A stretch of 64,000 nt of DNA from Aphanomyces cochlioides (Eukaryota; Oomycota; Saprolegniomycetes; Saprolegniales; Verrucalvaceae). The notes under the pieces are model-generated. The model was not told where the DNA came from and made no database searches. It saw only the letters and a program-made list of their open reading frames with translations. The position numbers and the translations under genes are program-made. The first letter of the stretch is position 1. Every line of letters starts with the position of its first letter. Positions 53,925-63,998 of the stretch are shown here, one piece after another. The stretch lies in the NCBI GenBank assembly GCA_019828595.1, contig JAHQRK010000018.1, forward strand, positions 806,001 through 870,000, written 5' to 3'.

Positions 53925-55835
53925 TTATTCGATCGGCTTGAGCAGTGGCAGCGACAGCGCGAGGTTTTCCACGGTCACGCCCGAGAACGGACCGCCTCGT
54001 CGCCCTTTGCCGTCGCTCACATGCGGCAACTTGACGGGGGATTTGATGATCTTCTGGGGCTCTAGCATGTTCTACAACGACGTCACGAAGAACGAGTGCA
54101 TGAATCGTACGGTCGTGCTCGGTCTCCTTCGCACTCGCTCTGGCGTGTTGTTGTTCTCTGCATCAGGCTGTGGTTCCACCAGGACGACATCCTCAACGAG
54201 CTTCCTTGACCGCCGTTTCCGACACGCTGGCGTTCGAATGCGCACGTTCATCGACTTGGACGTGGTGTGCTACACAAGCGAGCTTAGCTGTCACACGCTA
54301 GACGTCGTACCCGATGATTGCCGATTGGATCAAGGGAAAGGATCTGTGGCGGCAGTCCGTCGTCGGGCATTTCGCTGTCTTCTGGGATTGCGAGTTTGGA
54401 CTGTCGTTTGTCGGTGGGCGTCCCAAACACGGGCTCTGATACAGACTACATAGAGTGTCCTGTCAACGCAACACAGTTCGTTCGCGTCGTACCCGAGGAA
54501 TGGATGATTCCTTGGAAGGAGGATGCCACTGGTCGCCGGCACGAATTGTGTGGCCCTGCTTGATCACAACGCCCTTGGCTGGACTCTGGTTTTCGTCAAA
54601 GCGTGGACCGCCGAGCATGTCCGCAGGTTTGACAAAGACAGTGTCGTCATTGACCAGCAACGACTACAAGATGGAGCTCCAGTCAAGCGTCATGACGGTA
54701 GAGAACTCACAGATAAAAGAGATCGCCGCCGGCTTGGTGTCTTTGTTGATCGCGCTGTCTTTCGAGACGAATTGCGTGAATTGTTGGCATTGCTGCGTGA
54801 GTTGGAGCCCCTCGAGAGGGAACACCGCGCGGAATCTTTGCGACCCGAAGCGACTCCACTCGGGACTGTGATGGTGGGCTCGAACGTTGGGTTTGGTAGA
54901 TGTTTGAGCACATCGATCTTAGATCGCCGAGAAACCAAGTGGCTGTCTTCTCCAACGATCATCTCTGCGTCTTCAATGAGGATTACTTGCGACGCTCCTT
55001 CCGGTTCTTCACTCGATGGCGGGAGGATCTCGTCTGCACGTTTGGTAACGTTATCTCCGTTGAGTGGAGCAATCAGGAGTGGCGCCACAGATCGACTGCG
55101 CTTGGCGTCTGCCATTTGTTTCCTCTTGAACTCATATTCTCGCTCTTCCAGCATCACTTCAATGTCATGACGACGTTCGATTTCTTCCTTGGGGAGCGGT
55201 ACGTCAATCGCGAACGTTTGAAAAGCCAAGTCCCGAATGGACATTGTGATTTCATCGTCGATTTGTGAAAAGTCTGCATGGTAATCGCCGCGAGTTCCTT
55301 GGCTGTATCGACTCGGCGATCGTCGTCTCAAGTCGTCAGCGTCATCATCGTCGGACGACCGTCGGCGGCGACTCACGATCGATCGTCGTTTCTGTCGTGC
55401 TTTGATGAATTGCTTGGACCAAATGTCGGGCAAACCATGCTCTGGCGTTGGCCCTGCTTCATACGTCGCTGGGTTGTCTTTGAATTTCGTCGTCAAGTCA
55501 ATCGTGACCATGCTCATCATGTACACCAGACCCGTCACGATCTTCATGCTCGTGTACTCAAACTAGAACAACGCTCGAGTTCCAACGGCTCATGGCGCAT
55601 GACGTCGTACCGTGTTCTTCGCTTCACGGGCTTCATGAATCGTGCCTTCCACGGAGCGAAGCACGAGGTCGACCATAGCGCTGGCTGCATTGTCAGCATC
55701 TTGACTTTGCTGCCACGCTGCAATCTGACTAGCTCGCAAGGCCAATGCTGCTTGCTGCTGCTCTGCTTTGTGGTTGTGGTGGTCGTTGTGGTGATGATGA
55801 TGACTGGCAGCGCCGTGAGGCGGCGGCTTGGCCAT
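53925..55835 (-). CDS. Basic, partly disordered protein of unknown function, 562 aa
   Basis: Six exons: 55611-55835, 54711-55562, 54493-54663, 54311-54445, 54111-54269 and 53925-54071, with introns of 39-48 nt; 1689 nt in frame. The N-terminus has a His/Gln-rich stretch. A short ordered helical core follows (SAMVDLVLRSVEGTIHEARE, then FEYTSMKIVTGLVYMMSMVT), and the remainder is rich in Arg/Ser (RRRSSDDDDADDLRRRSPSR) with scattered Pro. It superficially resembles the C2orf81-like layout, but I do not assign a family. The gene ends convergent with the zinc-finger gene, 71 bp from its stop, and its start is 64 bp from the eIF3m stop. Confidence 0.75.
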
Positions 55836-55898
55836 GGCCGCTATTTATAGGCGCACGAAATGGGAAAACAGACTGTATTGTAGGAACGACTGGTTATA

Positions 55899-57128
55899 TT
55901 ACTTGGTCGCGGACACTTGCGCGCGGCGGATCGTGTCGAGGAGGCTTCCGACGTTGGTTTTGTACCGCAACAGAGTCGCGTGGAGTTCCTTCCAGTTGTC
56001 AAGACCCACGCCTCGTTGCAAACTGCGAGAAATGACTACACTACGGTCGAGCTGGTTGATCTTGGCTTCGATCAAGTTGGCTGTGATGGCTCGAACGACC
56101 CACGTTTCAATGTCGGCCTCTGCGACTTGGAGCTTGGCAACAATGTCGTCGAAAGGAATTTCATCGTGGCCAGTTGGGTACGAGCAGAGCGAGAGCAAGC
56201 GGATGTTGGCAGCGGCGGCAGCAGCATCAATGCCATGTTCCTTCAAAATTGCACCTGAAGACGCTTCAAACTTGAGGTAGTCGGCGAGCGTCTTGCTGGA
56301 AAAGATGTCCAAGAGGTCGTAGATCTAACATGCCTTTGAGCAACCATGGAGAACCAAGCGAGGACGTACCTTGTTGCTGCCTTCGAGGGCTTTGACTGCT
56401 GGAAGATGAATCAAATCGACGTTGGCCACAAAGCTCTGGATGGGCGATTTGACGACGAGAACTGCACCACGGACAGCAACGTCCTTGGCACTGGCAGCAT
56501 CGGCGGCAGGGACGATGGCCAAATACTTTTCAAGGAAGAGGAGAGCAGCATGTTCATCGTGTGCTTTCTCCATCAAATCTGCAATCGTCAAGTAGAGCGC
56601 CTTCAAGTTGTCGGTCGAGAATCCCGTGGCGAGGGCATCAATGTCTTTAAAGTAGCTATAGTCGACGTCAGACTCTCCTGTGTATTCAAGCTGCATGTAT
56701 ACCTTTGAACGAGGGCGAGGTTATCGGTTGAGCCTGCGTACTTGATAATGCTCAAGAGAGTGTGGAAGCGGAGAGGCGCGTTCGCGACTGGGGTCGAATT
56801 GAATACGTTGGCCAAACTACAAGAACCGTCATCAGACACGTAGAACATCGCAATCTGAGGCATACATGCGGAGCTTCAACGTAGCGTTGTTCGAGTCGGC
56901 TGTGAGCTTTTCAACAAGCGCGTTGACGTGTGTGATGCCGGTGGATTTGACAAACAGTTTAAACAAGCCTTCGACGTCCGTAGCACGGCCTTCAACGGCG
57001 ACCAAGGCGTCGGCTTTCGACACAACAAACGCGACAGCTTCCTTCTCGCCAGTCACGGACGTGGTGTCCACCTTGTCTTTCAAGATCGCTTGCACGTACG
57101 CGGCCAAATCGCTCGTCGATTCCGCCAT
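55899..57128 (-). CDS. EIF3M: Eukaryotic translation initiation factor 3 subunit M (PCI domain)
   Basis: Exons: 56866-57128, a second from 56816 downwards, a third ending at 56370, and 55899-56324. Introns of 49 nt (56817-56865) and 45 nt (56325-56369) are clear. The TPR-like helical N-terminus (MAESTSDLAAYVQAILKDKV) leads to the PCI domain: VKALEGSNK joined to IYDLLDIFSSKTLADYLKF, FDDIVAKLQVAEADIETWVV and ITANLIEAKINQLDRSVVIS. This fits eIF3m. Between about 56697 and 56710 the frame must shift by one base (ALVQ to LEYTGESD) and no adequate intron was found, so either a sequencing error or an unusual splice is involved. Known: eIF3m is a peripheral eIF3 subunit that interacts with eIF3h and eIF3c. 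Confidence 0.88.
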
Positions 57129-57188
57129 GATGGGTCAATTCGTGAGTTTGGCTTTTGCTCACCACCAGTTGAGACAGCCTGGATTTTG

Positions 57189-57209
57189 ATTGGCTTAAAA
57201 TCAGCCAAT
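57189..57209. promoter_or_regulatory. Inverted CCAAT-box pair in eIF3m promoter
   Basis: ATTGGCT at 57189-57195 and AGCCAAT at 57203-57209 form a palindrome with a 7-nt spacer, 60-80 bp upstream of the eIF3m ATG. CCAAT boxes recur upstream of NVL, the TMEM198-like gene and the zinc-finger gene. NF-Y binding is inferred. Confidence 0.55.
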
Positions 57210-57277
57210 CAGCGATTAGCCGAACGAACGACACTAAGAATTTCGACATGACGATCGATCAATGACTGCATTACAAC

Positions 57278-59729
57278 TTAGCTTTGCGCGGTTCCGTCTT
57301 GGTTGGTCAACGTCGTGCGCGACTTGCGCAGATTCTGCTTCATCTTGTCAAAGAGCTTCTGGTCGGCCTTGGACACCGACGGGAAGACGGTCTCGAATGC
57401 ACGCTCGAAGTGTCGGGATTGGATCATGAGCGTCTCAGTCGATTCACGCAACACCGAGACACCAGCTTCGCGGACGAGCGAACTGAGATCGGCGCCACTA
57501 AAGCTGTCGCAGCGTGGATCGTGTGCAATCTTTTCCAAGTCGACAGCAGGGTCCAGTGTACATTTGGCAGTAAGAGTTTTCAAAATCTATACATGGCAAA
57601 TGAAGATTATGATGGAGAGAGAGTCGACCAACCTGGAAACGTTCGTTTGCAGATGGCAGCGGCACGTACAACAATTTGTCAAGACGGCCGGGACGCAGCA
57701 TGGCAGGATCAATAATATCTGGGCGATTTGTTGCGGCAATCACGACGACGTTCTTACGAGCGTCCAAACCATCCATTTCCGTGAGAAGTTGGTTCACGAC
57801 GCGTTCGCTGACGCCATTTCCGCCGTCGCTCATACCGCGGCGAGGACAGAGCGCATCCAATTCGTCAAAGAAGACAATGCATGGAGAGCTGGCACGAGCG
57901 CGTTCAAACACTTGCCGCACAGCTCGCTCCGATTCACCAACATACTTGTCGAGGAGTTCTGGACCCTTGATAGAAATGAAGTTGGCTCCACTTTCGTTCG
58001 CAATGGCCTTCGCTAAGAGCGTTTTACCACAACCTGGAGGACCGTAGAGAAGAACACCAGCAGGCATCTTCAGACCAAGCGCAGTGAAGCGCTCGGGGTG
58101 TTGCAGAGGCTCCAAGATCGAAAGCACCAACTCAGCGCGGACCTGCACGAGCGCACCAACGTCGTTCCACGTGACATCTGGGATAGTCGCGAAGCCTTCA
58201 CGCTTCGAACTGGGCTGGACTTTCGGTAGAGCTTGCAAAAAGTCGGTCATGTCAACACGGAGTGGTTCAAGCTGCTCTTGGGTGAACGACGCGATGGATC
58301 GGATTTCGTCGTTGACAGTTCGCTCGGAGTCTTCTTCGGCTTTTGCTTTGTCATTGTCTTTGTTAGTGGAGAGTAGTGTGGAGAAGACGCGGTTGACAGC
58401 CAGAACTGCAGCTTCCTTGGTCAAACTGACAAGATCGGCACCGACAAAACCAGGAGTGAGGCGAGCGAGCTCTTGGAAATCCATGTCGCCGGCGAGCCGC
58501 ATCTTGGAGGCAAGGACCTAGGCTCAGACTTAATGATAGACAAGAGCAGTGGACTGCGTACTCGCAAAATTCGTTCGCGGGCAGACTCGTCTGGAATACC
58601 AAGGCAGATTTCACGGTCAAAACGACCAGCTCGACGCAAAGCTGGGTCCAAGTCGTTCGGGCGGTTGGTAGCTCCAATAATGAGCACAGGTTTGCCGCCT
58701 GTGTTTTCCAAATTGAGCGTGTCTGTCGACGTAAGAAGCTGAGCGACGATACGCTTCTCCATGCCACGCGATGAATTCTCACGCTTGGGTGTGATGGCAT
58801 CGATTTCGTCGATGAAAATGATGGACGGAGCGTTGGCAATTGCTTGTTCAAAGAGTTCGCGCACTTTTTGTTCAGACTCGCCTGACATGCCCGACACAAT
58901 CTCTGGAGCACTCACCTACAGTACAATCCCATCAGCATGAGCTATTCGCAGGGTGGACGACATACTTTGAGGAAACATGCGCCAGATTCGCCAGCGATGG
59001 CATTGGCAAGCATGGTTTTACCAGTACCAGGAGGGCCATGAAGAAGAATACCTCGAGGGGGTTCAACTCCCAAGTGCGTGTAGATTTCAGGATGTGTCAA
59101 TGGGTATTCGATGAGCTCCTGGACTTCTTTCAGGATGGAGTTGATCCCACCAAAGTCAGTGTATCTACAAGGCGTGAGTGGGCTCAGGATAAGTCATCAG
59201 ATACCTGGTTGTTGGTCGCGTTACCACAAAGGTATCACTTGTGGGAGCAGGTTCGACACGAACACGCTTGACTTTCTTGGGCTTTTCATCTGTAGCTTCA
59301 GGAGCTTTGTCGAATTTTTCAGCAGCATTTGTTGGTGGGTTTGTCGCTGCGTAGCTTTTGCGAATCGAGTTGTTGAGTAAATTAGATGAAGGTGTTGCAG
59401 CTTCAAGAGCTTGTGCTTGTTTCTCTTCTTCGTCAGACGAGTCCGTGCGCGCTCGTTTCGATCTACAAGACAATAATATTAAGATCAGCGAGTTCATGCG
59501 ATCACAAACGGGTTTGGAAGGTATTTGCTGACCATTTTGCGCAGAGGTCCCTAATGCGTCACCAAGTCAATTTGCCATTGCTTCGAGCATGAGCTACCTG
59601 TGGTTTCCTTGAATACTCTGGGTATGTCTTGACGAGGTATTGTACGACCGTCGATTCTGTTAGCGTCAGCCCCGAGTCGGCATTCTCACGGAGGAACTTC
59701 TCCACATGGAACTTGACCTTGCGATCCAT
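57278..59729 (-). CDS. NVL: AAA ATPase NVL / Rix7 (60S ribosome biogenesis)
   Basis: Seven exons: 59598-59729, 59510-59550, 59205-59462, 58966-59164, 58562-58915, 57633-58517 and 57278-57586; introns 40-50 nt; 725 aa in frame. The N-terminal helical domain is followed by a basic linker ([12 protein letters not shown]). D1 AAA module: HGPPGTGKT (Walker A), [10 protein letters not shown] (Walker B), [21 protein letters not shown]2 AAA module: [44 protein letters not shown]. The C-terminus is NVL/Rix7-like rather than CDC48-like, because the N-domain differs and the D2 sensor region reads [17 protein letters not shown]. Known: releases assembly factors from pre-60S particles in the nucleolus. 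The stop codon is 149 bp from the eIF3m start. Confidence 0.93.
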
Positions 59730-60264
59730 CGGCGCCGATTTTTTCTGACCAACCACAGTCCATCATCCCTGGGATTGGTGGATTCCTTTTCAGAGGTATA
59801 AAACTTTAAAACTTTATAGACATCCTCAATAGAATGCCACGTCATCGAACTTCCAATAGCCAATCAAATTCAATCGAAAGTTCTTTCGAATGATCAATCT
59901 ATCGATGGCCAGGAAGGAAGTCTACGATACGTTCTCTGCTTACGCTAGGAGAAAACCCCTCAGCGTGGCCATCTTGAGCTCGACTCTTAGCAGTCGTGCC
60001 CCTATTTTGATCGCGTCGGTTATATATCAATGGAAGCTTCACAGCCTTTCTTGAGAAACCGATGTGCGAATTTTAGACATCTTTACAAGCCTTTCGCAAG
60101 CAATCGACGGGAGTTTCCTGCCTTCTTCGTAGCAGATCCTCCGACGCGTCGTGCTTATCCAAGTCGTTTCGCCATGAACGTTATGAACGCACTATTTCGA
60201 GCTGCTTGCACTTCCGGAACGAAACTTTGTCACTGAGGTCAGTGTTAAATTTCCACGGTTTCGA
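59730..60264. other. Intergenic region, divergent promoters
   Basis: 535 bp between NVL (minus) and the four-TM gene (plus). Contains CCAATAGCCAATC at about 59852-59864 near the NVL start. No coding frame or RNA gene is supportable. Confidence 0.55.
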
Positions 60265-60873
60265 ATGCTTCGCTTCCTCAACTCCCCCGCCACTGTCATT
60301 GCGCTTCGAGTTGCTGCATGCGGTCTGGCCACATTTGTTGGTGCCTTTCTCATGGCGAACCACCGCTACCCTTGCTCCCGCCGTGAAATCTTCCGCTACC
60401 AACTTCGCACGGAAGATACACTTCTGACAGCCATGGCGTTGACAGTAGCTATGATGACTCTCATTTGGGTTTGCCTCCATGCGTGGGGCAAGGTCAAGTG
60501 GATCGCATCACTCAACTACCTCTTCGAAATTGTCAGCTTTGTGCTCATCCTTGTGCCGATGATCTACTGGGGAACCTCCGCCACGGCCGCCACTGCATGC
60601 GGAACTCTCAAAGACCAAACTGGCTCCGTATGTCTTAGCAACGTTTGCGATGTGATCCAAGTGAGTATGACGACATCCTCTGTCCTCCTCCTCGTGCTCC
60701 TCATTTCATTTTTCATCGCTTTCTTCCAAACACGCAAAGCCTCGACGCCGACGATGCTCAACAAATGCGTGGTCAACGAAGCCATGATGGAAGTTTGCAC
60801 CCCTCGCGACACCTTTCACACTGAGCTTGTTACACCAACCACTGTAAGCGAAGCGACCGAACCGCTTGCATGA
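60265..60873 (+). CDS. Four-transmembrane protein, 202 aa (FRAG1/DRAM-like length)
   Basis: Single exon from ATG 60265. The first hydrophobic segment is at residues about 8-30 (ALRVAACGLATFVGAFLMAN), a second at MALTVAMMTLIWVCLHAWG, a third at YLFEIVSFVLILVPMIYWG and a fourth at SSVLLLVLLISFFIAFFQTR. An exposed loop between TM3 and TM4 has three cysteines (CGTLKDQTGSVCLSNVCDV). The C-terminal tail is Thr/Glu-rich. The arrangement suggests a claudin-, marvel- or tetraspanin-like topology but lacks CCG. No family is assigned. Confidence 0.75.
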   Translation: MLRFLNSPATVIALRVAACGLATFVGAFLMANHRYPCSRREIFRYQLRTEDTLLTAMALTVAMMTLIWVCLHAWGKVKWIASLNYLFEIVSFVLILVPMIYWGTSATAATACGTLKDQTGSVCLSNVCDVIQVSMTTSSVLLLVLLISFFIAFFQTRKASTPTMLNKCVVNEAMMEVCTPRDTFHTELVTPTTVSEATEPLA

Positions 60874-60977
60874 GTTTGCTTGTCGATTCTAAGTTCATGT
60901 AATGTCAATCTGTATCACGACCTTTCAGTGCATCATTGAAACTGCCAGCAGTTACAATTACAAGCAAACAAAACAAT

Positions 60978-62378
60978 ATGAGGCGAAGCCTGTCGAGCTC
61001 CGTCAGCAGCGACGTCAGCAGCTCCGTGAGCGAGTCGCTAGCTTCAACAAGCTCCTTACCGCCGACTACTTCATCGACCAGCAACAATTCTTCGAGCACA
61101 AGCAGCAGCAGCGACAGCTCCTCAGACGAGTCGTTGTCGTCATTGAGTGACTCGTCATCCAGCGAGGAAGAGCAAACCCCTGATATCATAGCACAGATCA
61201 CCTCCAAGTTTCGAGATGCGATCGGAACCCGTGACTCGAGATTTGCCAACCGAACAAACCCAACGCTAAAGTGGAAGGAAGGCGTGGCCTATGCAATGGC
61301 TGAATCCAACTACTTGACCCAGCAGAAAGCTCAGCAAGATGCCATCTTGGTCGCCCATCGTGCAAAGAAAATCGAGGCCAAACGCGCCAAGAAGGCCCGA
61401 AAGCAGGATAAACTTAACCGCAAGATTGCGAGGAAAATGGAGCGCAAGGCGAAAGCATGCGATGAACGTGCTGCCAAGATCGAGCGCAAGATGCAAATTT
61501 TGGCCGAATTGCGACTCGAAAGGCTGGCCAACGTACGCGAGCAAGGTGTCCAGCCAATGGCTCTTTGGGTGAGTGCGGCAGAAGCACAGCATCGCGCGAC
61601 ACTCGCAGAGTTCACTGAAGCTGAGACTGCCAAAGAGAAGGCTATGACGGACAGTCGGGCAGTTGCAGACGACATGGGTCGAAGGATAGGCATGCTTCCA
61701 GCCCTCCGATCCTCATCACGCCCCTCGTTACCAGAAGAGATAGAGACGACGCTGACACTAACTTTACGGCTAGCGGATCCATTATCAGCCAAGCCCAAGA
61801 CGCTCTTCACAATCAGCTTGAAGCGATTCCGCCACGTCGAGACGATGTTTGGTGACAAGATAGGAGAGCGAGGTTGTGTCGAGCTTGGCAAATCATTGCT
61901 GACAGGCGCATGTCCTCGGCTCAAGGTGCTCAACTTGGGTTGGAACGCTATCAAGTATAGAGGACTGGTCTCACTTGCCAAGGCGCTCGAACGTGGGGGT
62001 GGCTCTCAACTTGTCGTTCTTGACCTTCGAAGCAACCAACTCAACGCCGAAGCCGTGGGCTCTCTATTTGACGCAATGGCTGCAGGTGGTGTACCAGAGC
62101 TTACAACGCTCATTTTGAGCGGAAATGTCCTTGGCGATGCTGGCGGCAAAGCAATTGCTCATGCTTTCCTCCAAGGTTTGTTTGGCACTCTCCACACACT
62201 GGACGTCAAATCCAATTCGATTCGGAACGACGGCTGCCGCGCCATGTTTACAGCTTTCACAGCTGACTGTTTTGCGTGCCTTGCACCGAAGCTAGAGCTC
62301 CTGGATATGCGACGGAACTGCATCAACCAAGTCACCGCGGAGACCTTTGTGCCATGTCCAAAGCACATCGCTTTCTAA
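60978..62378 (+). CDS. Leucine-rich-repeat protein with Ser-rich and coiled-coil N-terminus
   Basis: Single exon from ATG 60978 (first in-frame Met; upstream frame lacks one), 466 aa. Residues 1-70 are a Ser/Thr-rich low-complexity tract, followed by Lys/Arg/Ala/Glu coiled coil (AKKIEAKRAKKARKQDKLNR). The C-terminal half holds RNI-type LRRs: LKVLNLGWNAIKYRGLVSLA, LVVLDLRSNQLNAEAVGSLF, LTTLILSGNVLGDAGGKAIA and LHTLDVKSNSIRNDGCRAMF. RNI-like (ribonuclease-inhibitor) LRR spacing of about 28 residues is clear. Likely a protein-interaction scaffold; no enzymatic domain. Confidence 0.82.
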   Translation: MRRSLSSSVSSDVSSSVSESLASTSSLPPTTSSTSNNSSSTSSSSDSSSDESLSSLSDSSSSEEEQTPDIIAQITSKFRDAIGTRDSRFANRTNPTLKWKEGVAYAMAESNYLTQQKAQQDAILVAHRAKKIEAKRAKKARKQDKLNRKIARKMERKAKACDERAAKIERKMQILAELRLERLANVREQGVQPMALWVSAAEAQHRATLAEFTEAETAKEKAMTDSRAVADDMGRRIGMLPALRSSSRPSLPEEIETTLTLTLRLADPLSAKPKTLFTISLKRFRHVETMFGDKIGERGCVELGKSLLTGACPRLKVLNLGWNAIKYRGLVSLAKALERGGGSQLVVLDLRSNQLNAEAVGSLFDAMAAGGVPELTTLILSGNVLGDAGGKAIAHAFLQGLFGTLHTLDVKSNSIRNDGCRAMFTAFTADCFACLAPKLELLDMRRNCINQVTAETFVPCPKHIAF

Positions 62379-62392
62379 CAAAAAGGCGATCT

Positions 62393-62474
62393 TTATCCGG
62401 ATAAACCTCAACTCATCCGAACACCCGGATAATACCATATTGGATCGATTGTTTATCCGGATTATCCGGATAAT
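62393..62474. promoter_or_regulatory. Cluster of palindromic TTATCCGGATAA elements
   Basis: TTATCCGGATAA at 62393-62404, CCGGATAAT at 62425-62433, TTATCCGGAT at 62453-62462 and ATTATCCGGATAAT at 62461-62474, all within 100 bp upstream of the Myb-like gene. The first lies only 15 bp after the LRR stop codon. Related elements occur in two other bidirectional promoters. Confidence 0.6.
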
Positions 62475-62493
62475 TTGAATTTCATCCCAAAAC

Positions 62494-63510
62494 ATGTCGA
62501 TGGACGAAGACATCGAGATCGCCTTGTCGGCAAACAAAGCCTACGTCGTCCAGATTCGAGCTCTAGTCGCGTCACTGGATCAAGAAGAAATAAGATTGAA
62601 AAGGAGGATTAGCTTACTGAAGCGAAGGACCTATCACGCAAAGATGAAGCAAAAAGCTGAAGCTGTCAAATGCTGTTTGAACCTGTGGGACAACACCTCT
62701 GCTCCTCTCAAGCGACAACGAGTCGCGGGCCCGTTCTTTCGAAGTGCATACGTCAAAGAGAGTCAAACGGGAACACTTGAGCATGGATTTGTCGAGCCTG
62801 ATGCAAACCAAGATACACAAAACGCAACGAAATTGCGACCTTTGTTGGCACCGCTTTGCCAGACTACAGCCTTTCCATGGACTACACAGGACGAACGTCA
62901 AATCAAGAAGATATTTGACGCGTGGATTCATCATGATCGCGAACCTACTCTTGAAGAATGGGAAGCTATGGTCATTCCTGGTCGTTCAATAGAAGAGATG
63001 AAGTTGAGATGGTTACGGCAAGTCTTACTCGCGTCCAAGTGGACGTCTGCAGAGATAAAACAACTCAAACTGCTTGGTGACAAAAGATCGCATGATTGGA
63101 TTGCCATTGCACACGACATGTCAAGCTCAAAGAAGATGCGATATCCTATGGAATGTTTTGTGCACTATCAACGAGAATGCAATCCATTTATCACGAATGG
63201 GGATTTGAGCAAGCGGAAACGGCAAGCTACGAAAACGTATGCACCTTTTGTTCAGAACTACGGAGAAGACTGGGAATGTAAAGCAGAACTCTTTCAACAC
63301 CGTTCGCCTGAAGATCTTGAACATAAACGGGCCAGTGTACAGGCTGCTGGACAACCATTGGCATTGATCGACCGGCTGCTTGTCTTGGCAGCATTCTGCT
63401 ATTCCAATCGGTGGAGTGATATCCGTTGGGCATCAGCGCTAGCTCACTTTGGACCTCATCGTCTCCATCGTTCGTATACTGTTTATTTCCAAACGCATTT
63501 GCAACCATGA
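62494..63510 (+). CDS. Myb/SANT-domain protein, SNAPc-190-like
   Basis: Single-exon frame from ATG 62494 (a second Met is three codons in), 338 aa. An N-terminal basic helical segment is followed by Myb-like repeats: PWTTQDERQIKKIFDAW, a second with KWTSAEIKQLKLLGDKRSHD and DWIAIAHDM, and a third region with YGEDWECKAELF. The helix-turn-helix words (PMECFVHYQRECNP) recall SNAPC4-type Myb repeats, which recruit RNA polymerase II/III to snRNA promoters. Certainty about the subfamily is modest; another Myb-like factor is possible. Its own promoter has a dense cluster of the CCGGATAAT element, so autoregulation is conceivable but only inferred. Confidence 0.65.
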   Translation: MSMDEDIEIALSANKAYVVQIRALVASLDQEEIRLKRRISLLKRRTYHAKMKQKAEAVKCCLNLWDNTSAPLKRQRVAGPFFRSAYVKESQTGTLEHGFVEPDANQDTQNATKLRPLLAPLCQTTAFPWTTQDERQIKKIFDAWIHHDREPTLEEWEAMVIPGRSIEEMKLRWLRQVLLASKWTSAEIKQLKLLGDKRSHDWIAIAHDMSSSKKMRYPMECFVHYQRECNPFITNGDLSKRKRQATKTYAPFVQNYGEDWECKAELFQHRSPEDLEHKRASVQAAGQPLALIDRLLVLAAFCYSNRWSDIRWASALAHFGPHRLHRSYTVYFQTHLQP

Positions 63511-63587
63511 CACGTTCTCGATGCAATTGAACGACTTTTTTAATTACTTAGATATTTTCGTCGTTCTTATATTTCTGGCTGACGAAT

Positions 63588-63830
63588 TCAAAGCAGCTTG
63601 GAGCTGGCGACGTTGAATGGATTCGCTTTGCGTGACGACAAGTACGAGAGTGAGAATTGATTTTGTAGCCGATTGTTGGCACTGTTTCCTCGGCTTTCGA
63701 TCGATCGCATCAAGACGTTGCTGCCGACACGAAATGGACTTGCCGCATTGCCGCTTTCCAAATGCTGCAACGAAAAGCGCTTGGCCAGACTACGCTGAGC
63801 CGCCAACGTTTTAATGCCCATCGATCGCAT
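63588..63830 (-). CDS. Small protein with an internal duplication, 80 aa
   Basis: From ATG 63830 the frame contains two related units: RFSLQHLESGNAASPFRVGS and QFSLSYLSSRKANPFNVASS, each of form F-S-L-x2-L-x-S-x3-A-x-P-F-x-V-x-S. The unit repeat argues that it is real. The first residues (MRSMGIKTLAAQRSLAK) are basic. Upstream of the start a CCAAT box (GGCCAATC, about 63897) is at a suitable distance. Function unknown. Confidence is limited because the protein is short and no homologue was recognised. Confidence 0.45.
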   Translation of the reverse strand: MRSMGIKTLAAQRSLAKRFSLQHLESGNAASPFRVGSNVLMRSIESRGNSANNRLQNQFSLSYLSSRKANPFNVASSKLL

Positions 63831-63943
63831 GATGCACTGCTTGCTGCTTGGGATCGCAATCGAAAACTGCCAGAGAACATCTCAAAATGAGATCGGCCAA
63901 TCAGAAGAGGCTTGGAAAGAAGAAAGGGTTCAAGTTTGATGAA

Positions 63944-63998
63944 GGGTTGAAGGGGTTCCATCATTGGGGTTTACATTTTGGGGTTGAAGGGGTTTCAT
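63944..63998. repeat. 18-bp direct repeat at window end
   Basis: GGGTTGAAGGGGTTCCAT at 63944-63961 and GGGTTGAAGGGGTTTCAT at 63981-63998 differ by one base. It may continue beyond the window as a G-rich tandem repeat. Confidence 0.6.

Noticed and set aside
53893..55270. Long plus-strand frames (186, 215 and 122 codons)
   Set aside because: They are shadows antisense to the six-exon minus-strand gene, whose splice sites and frame agree throughout.
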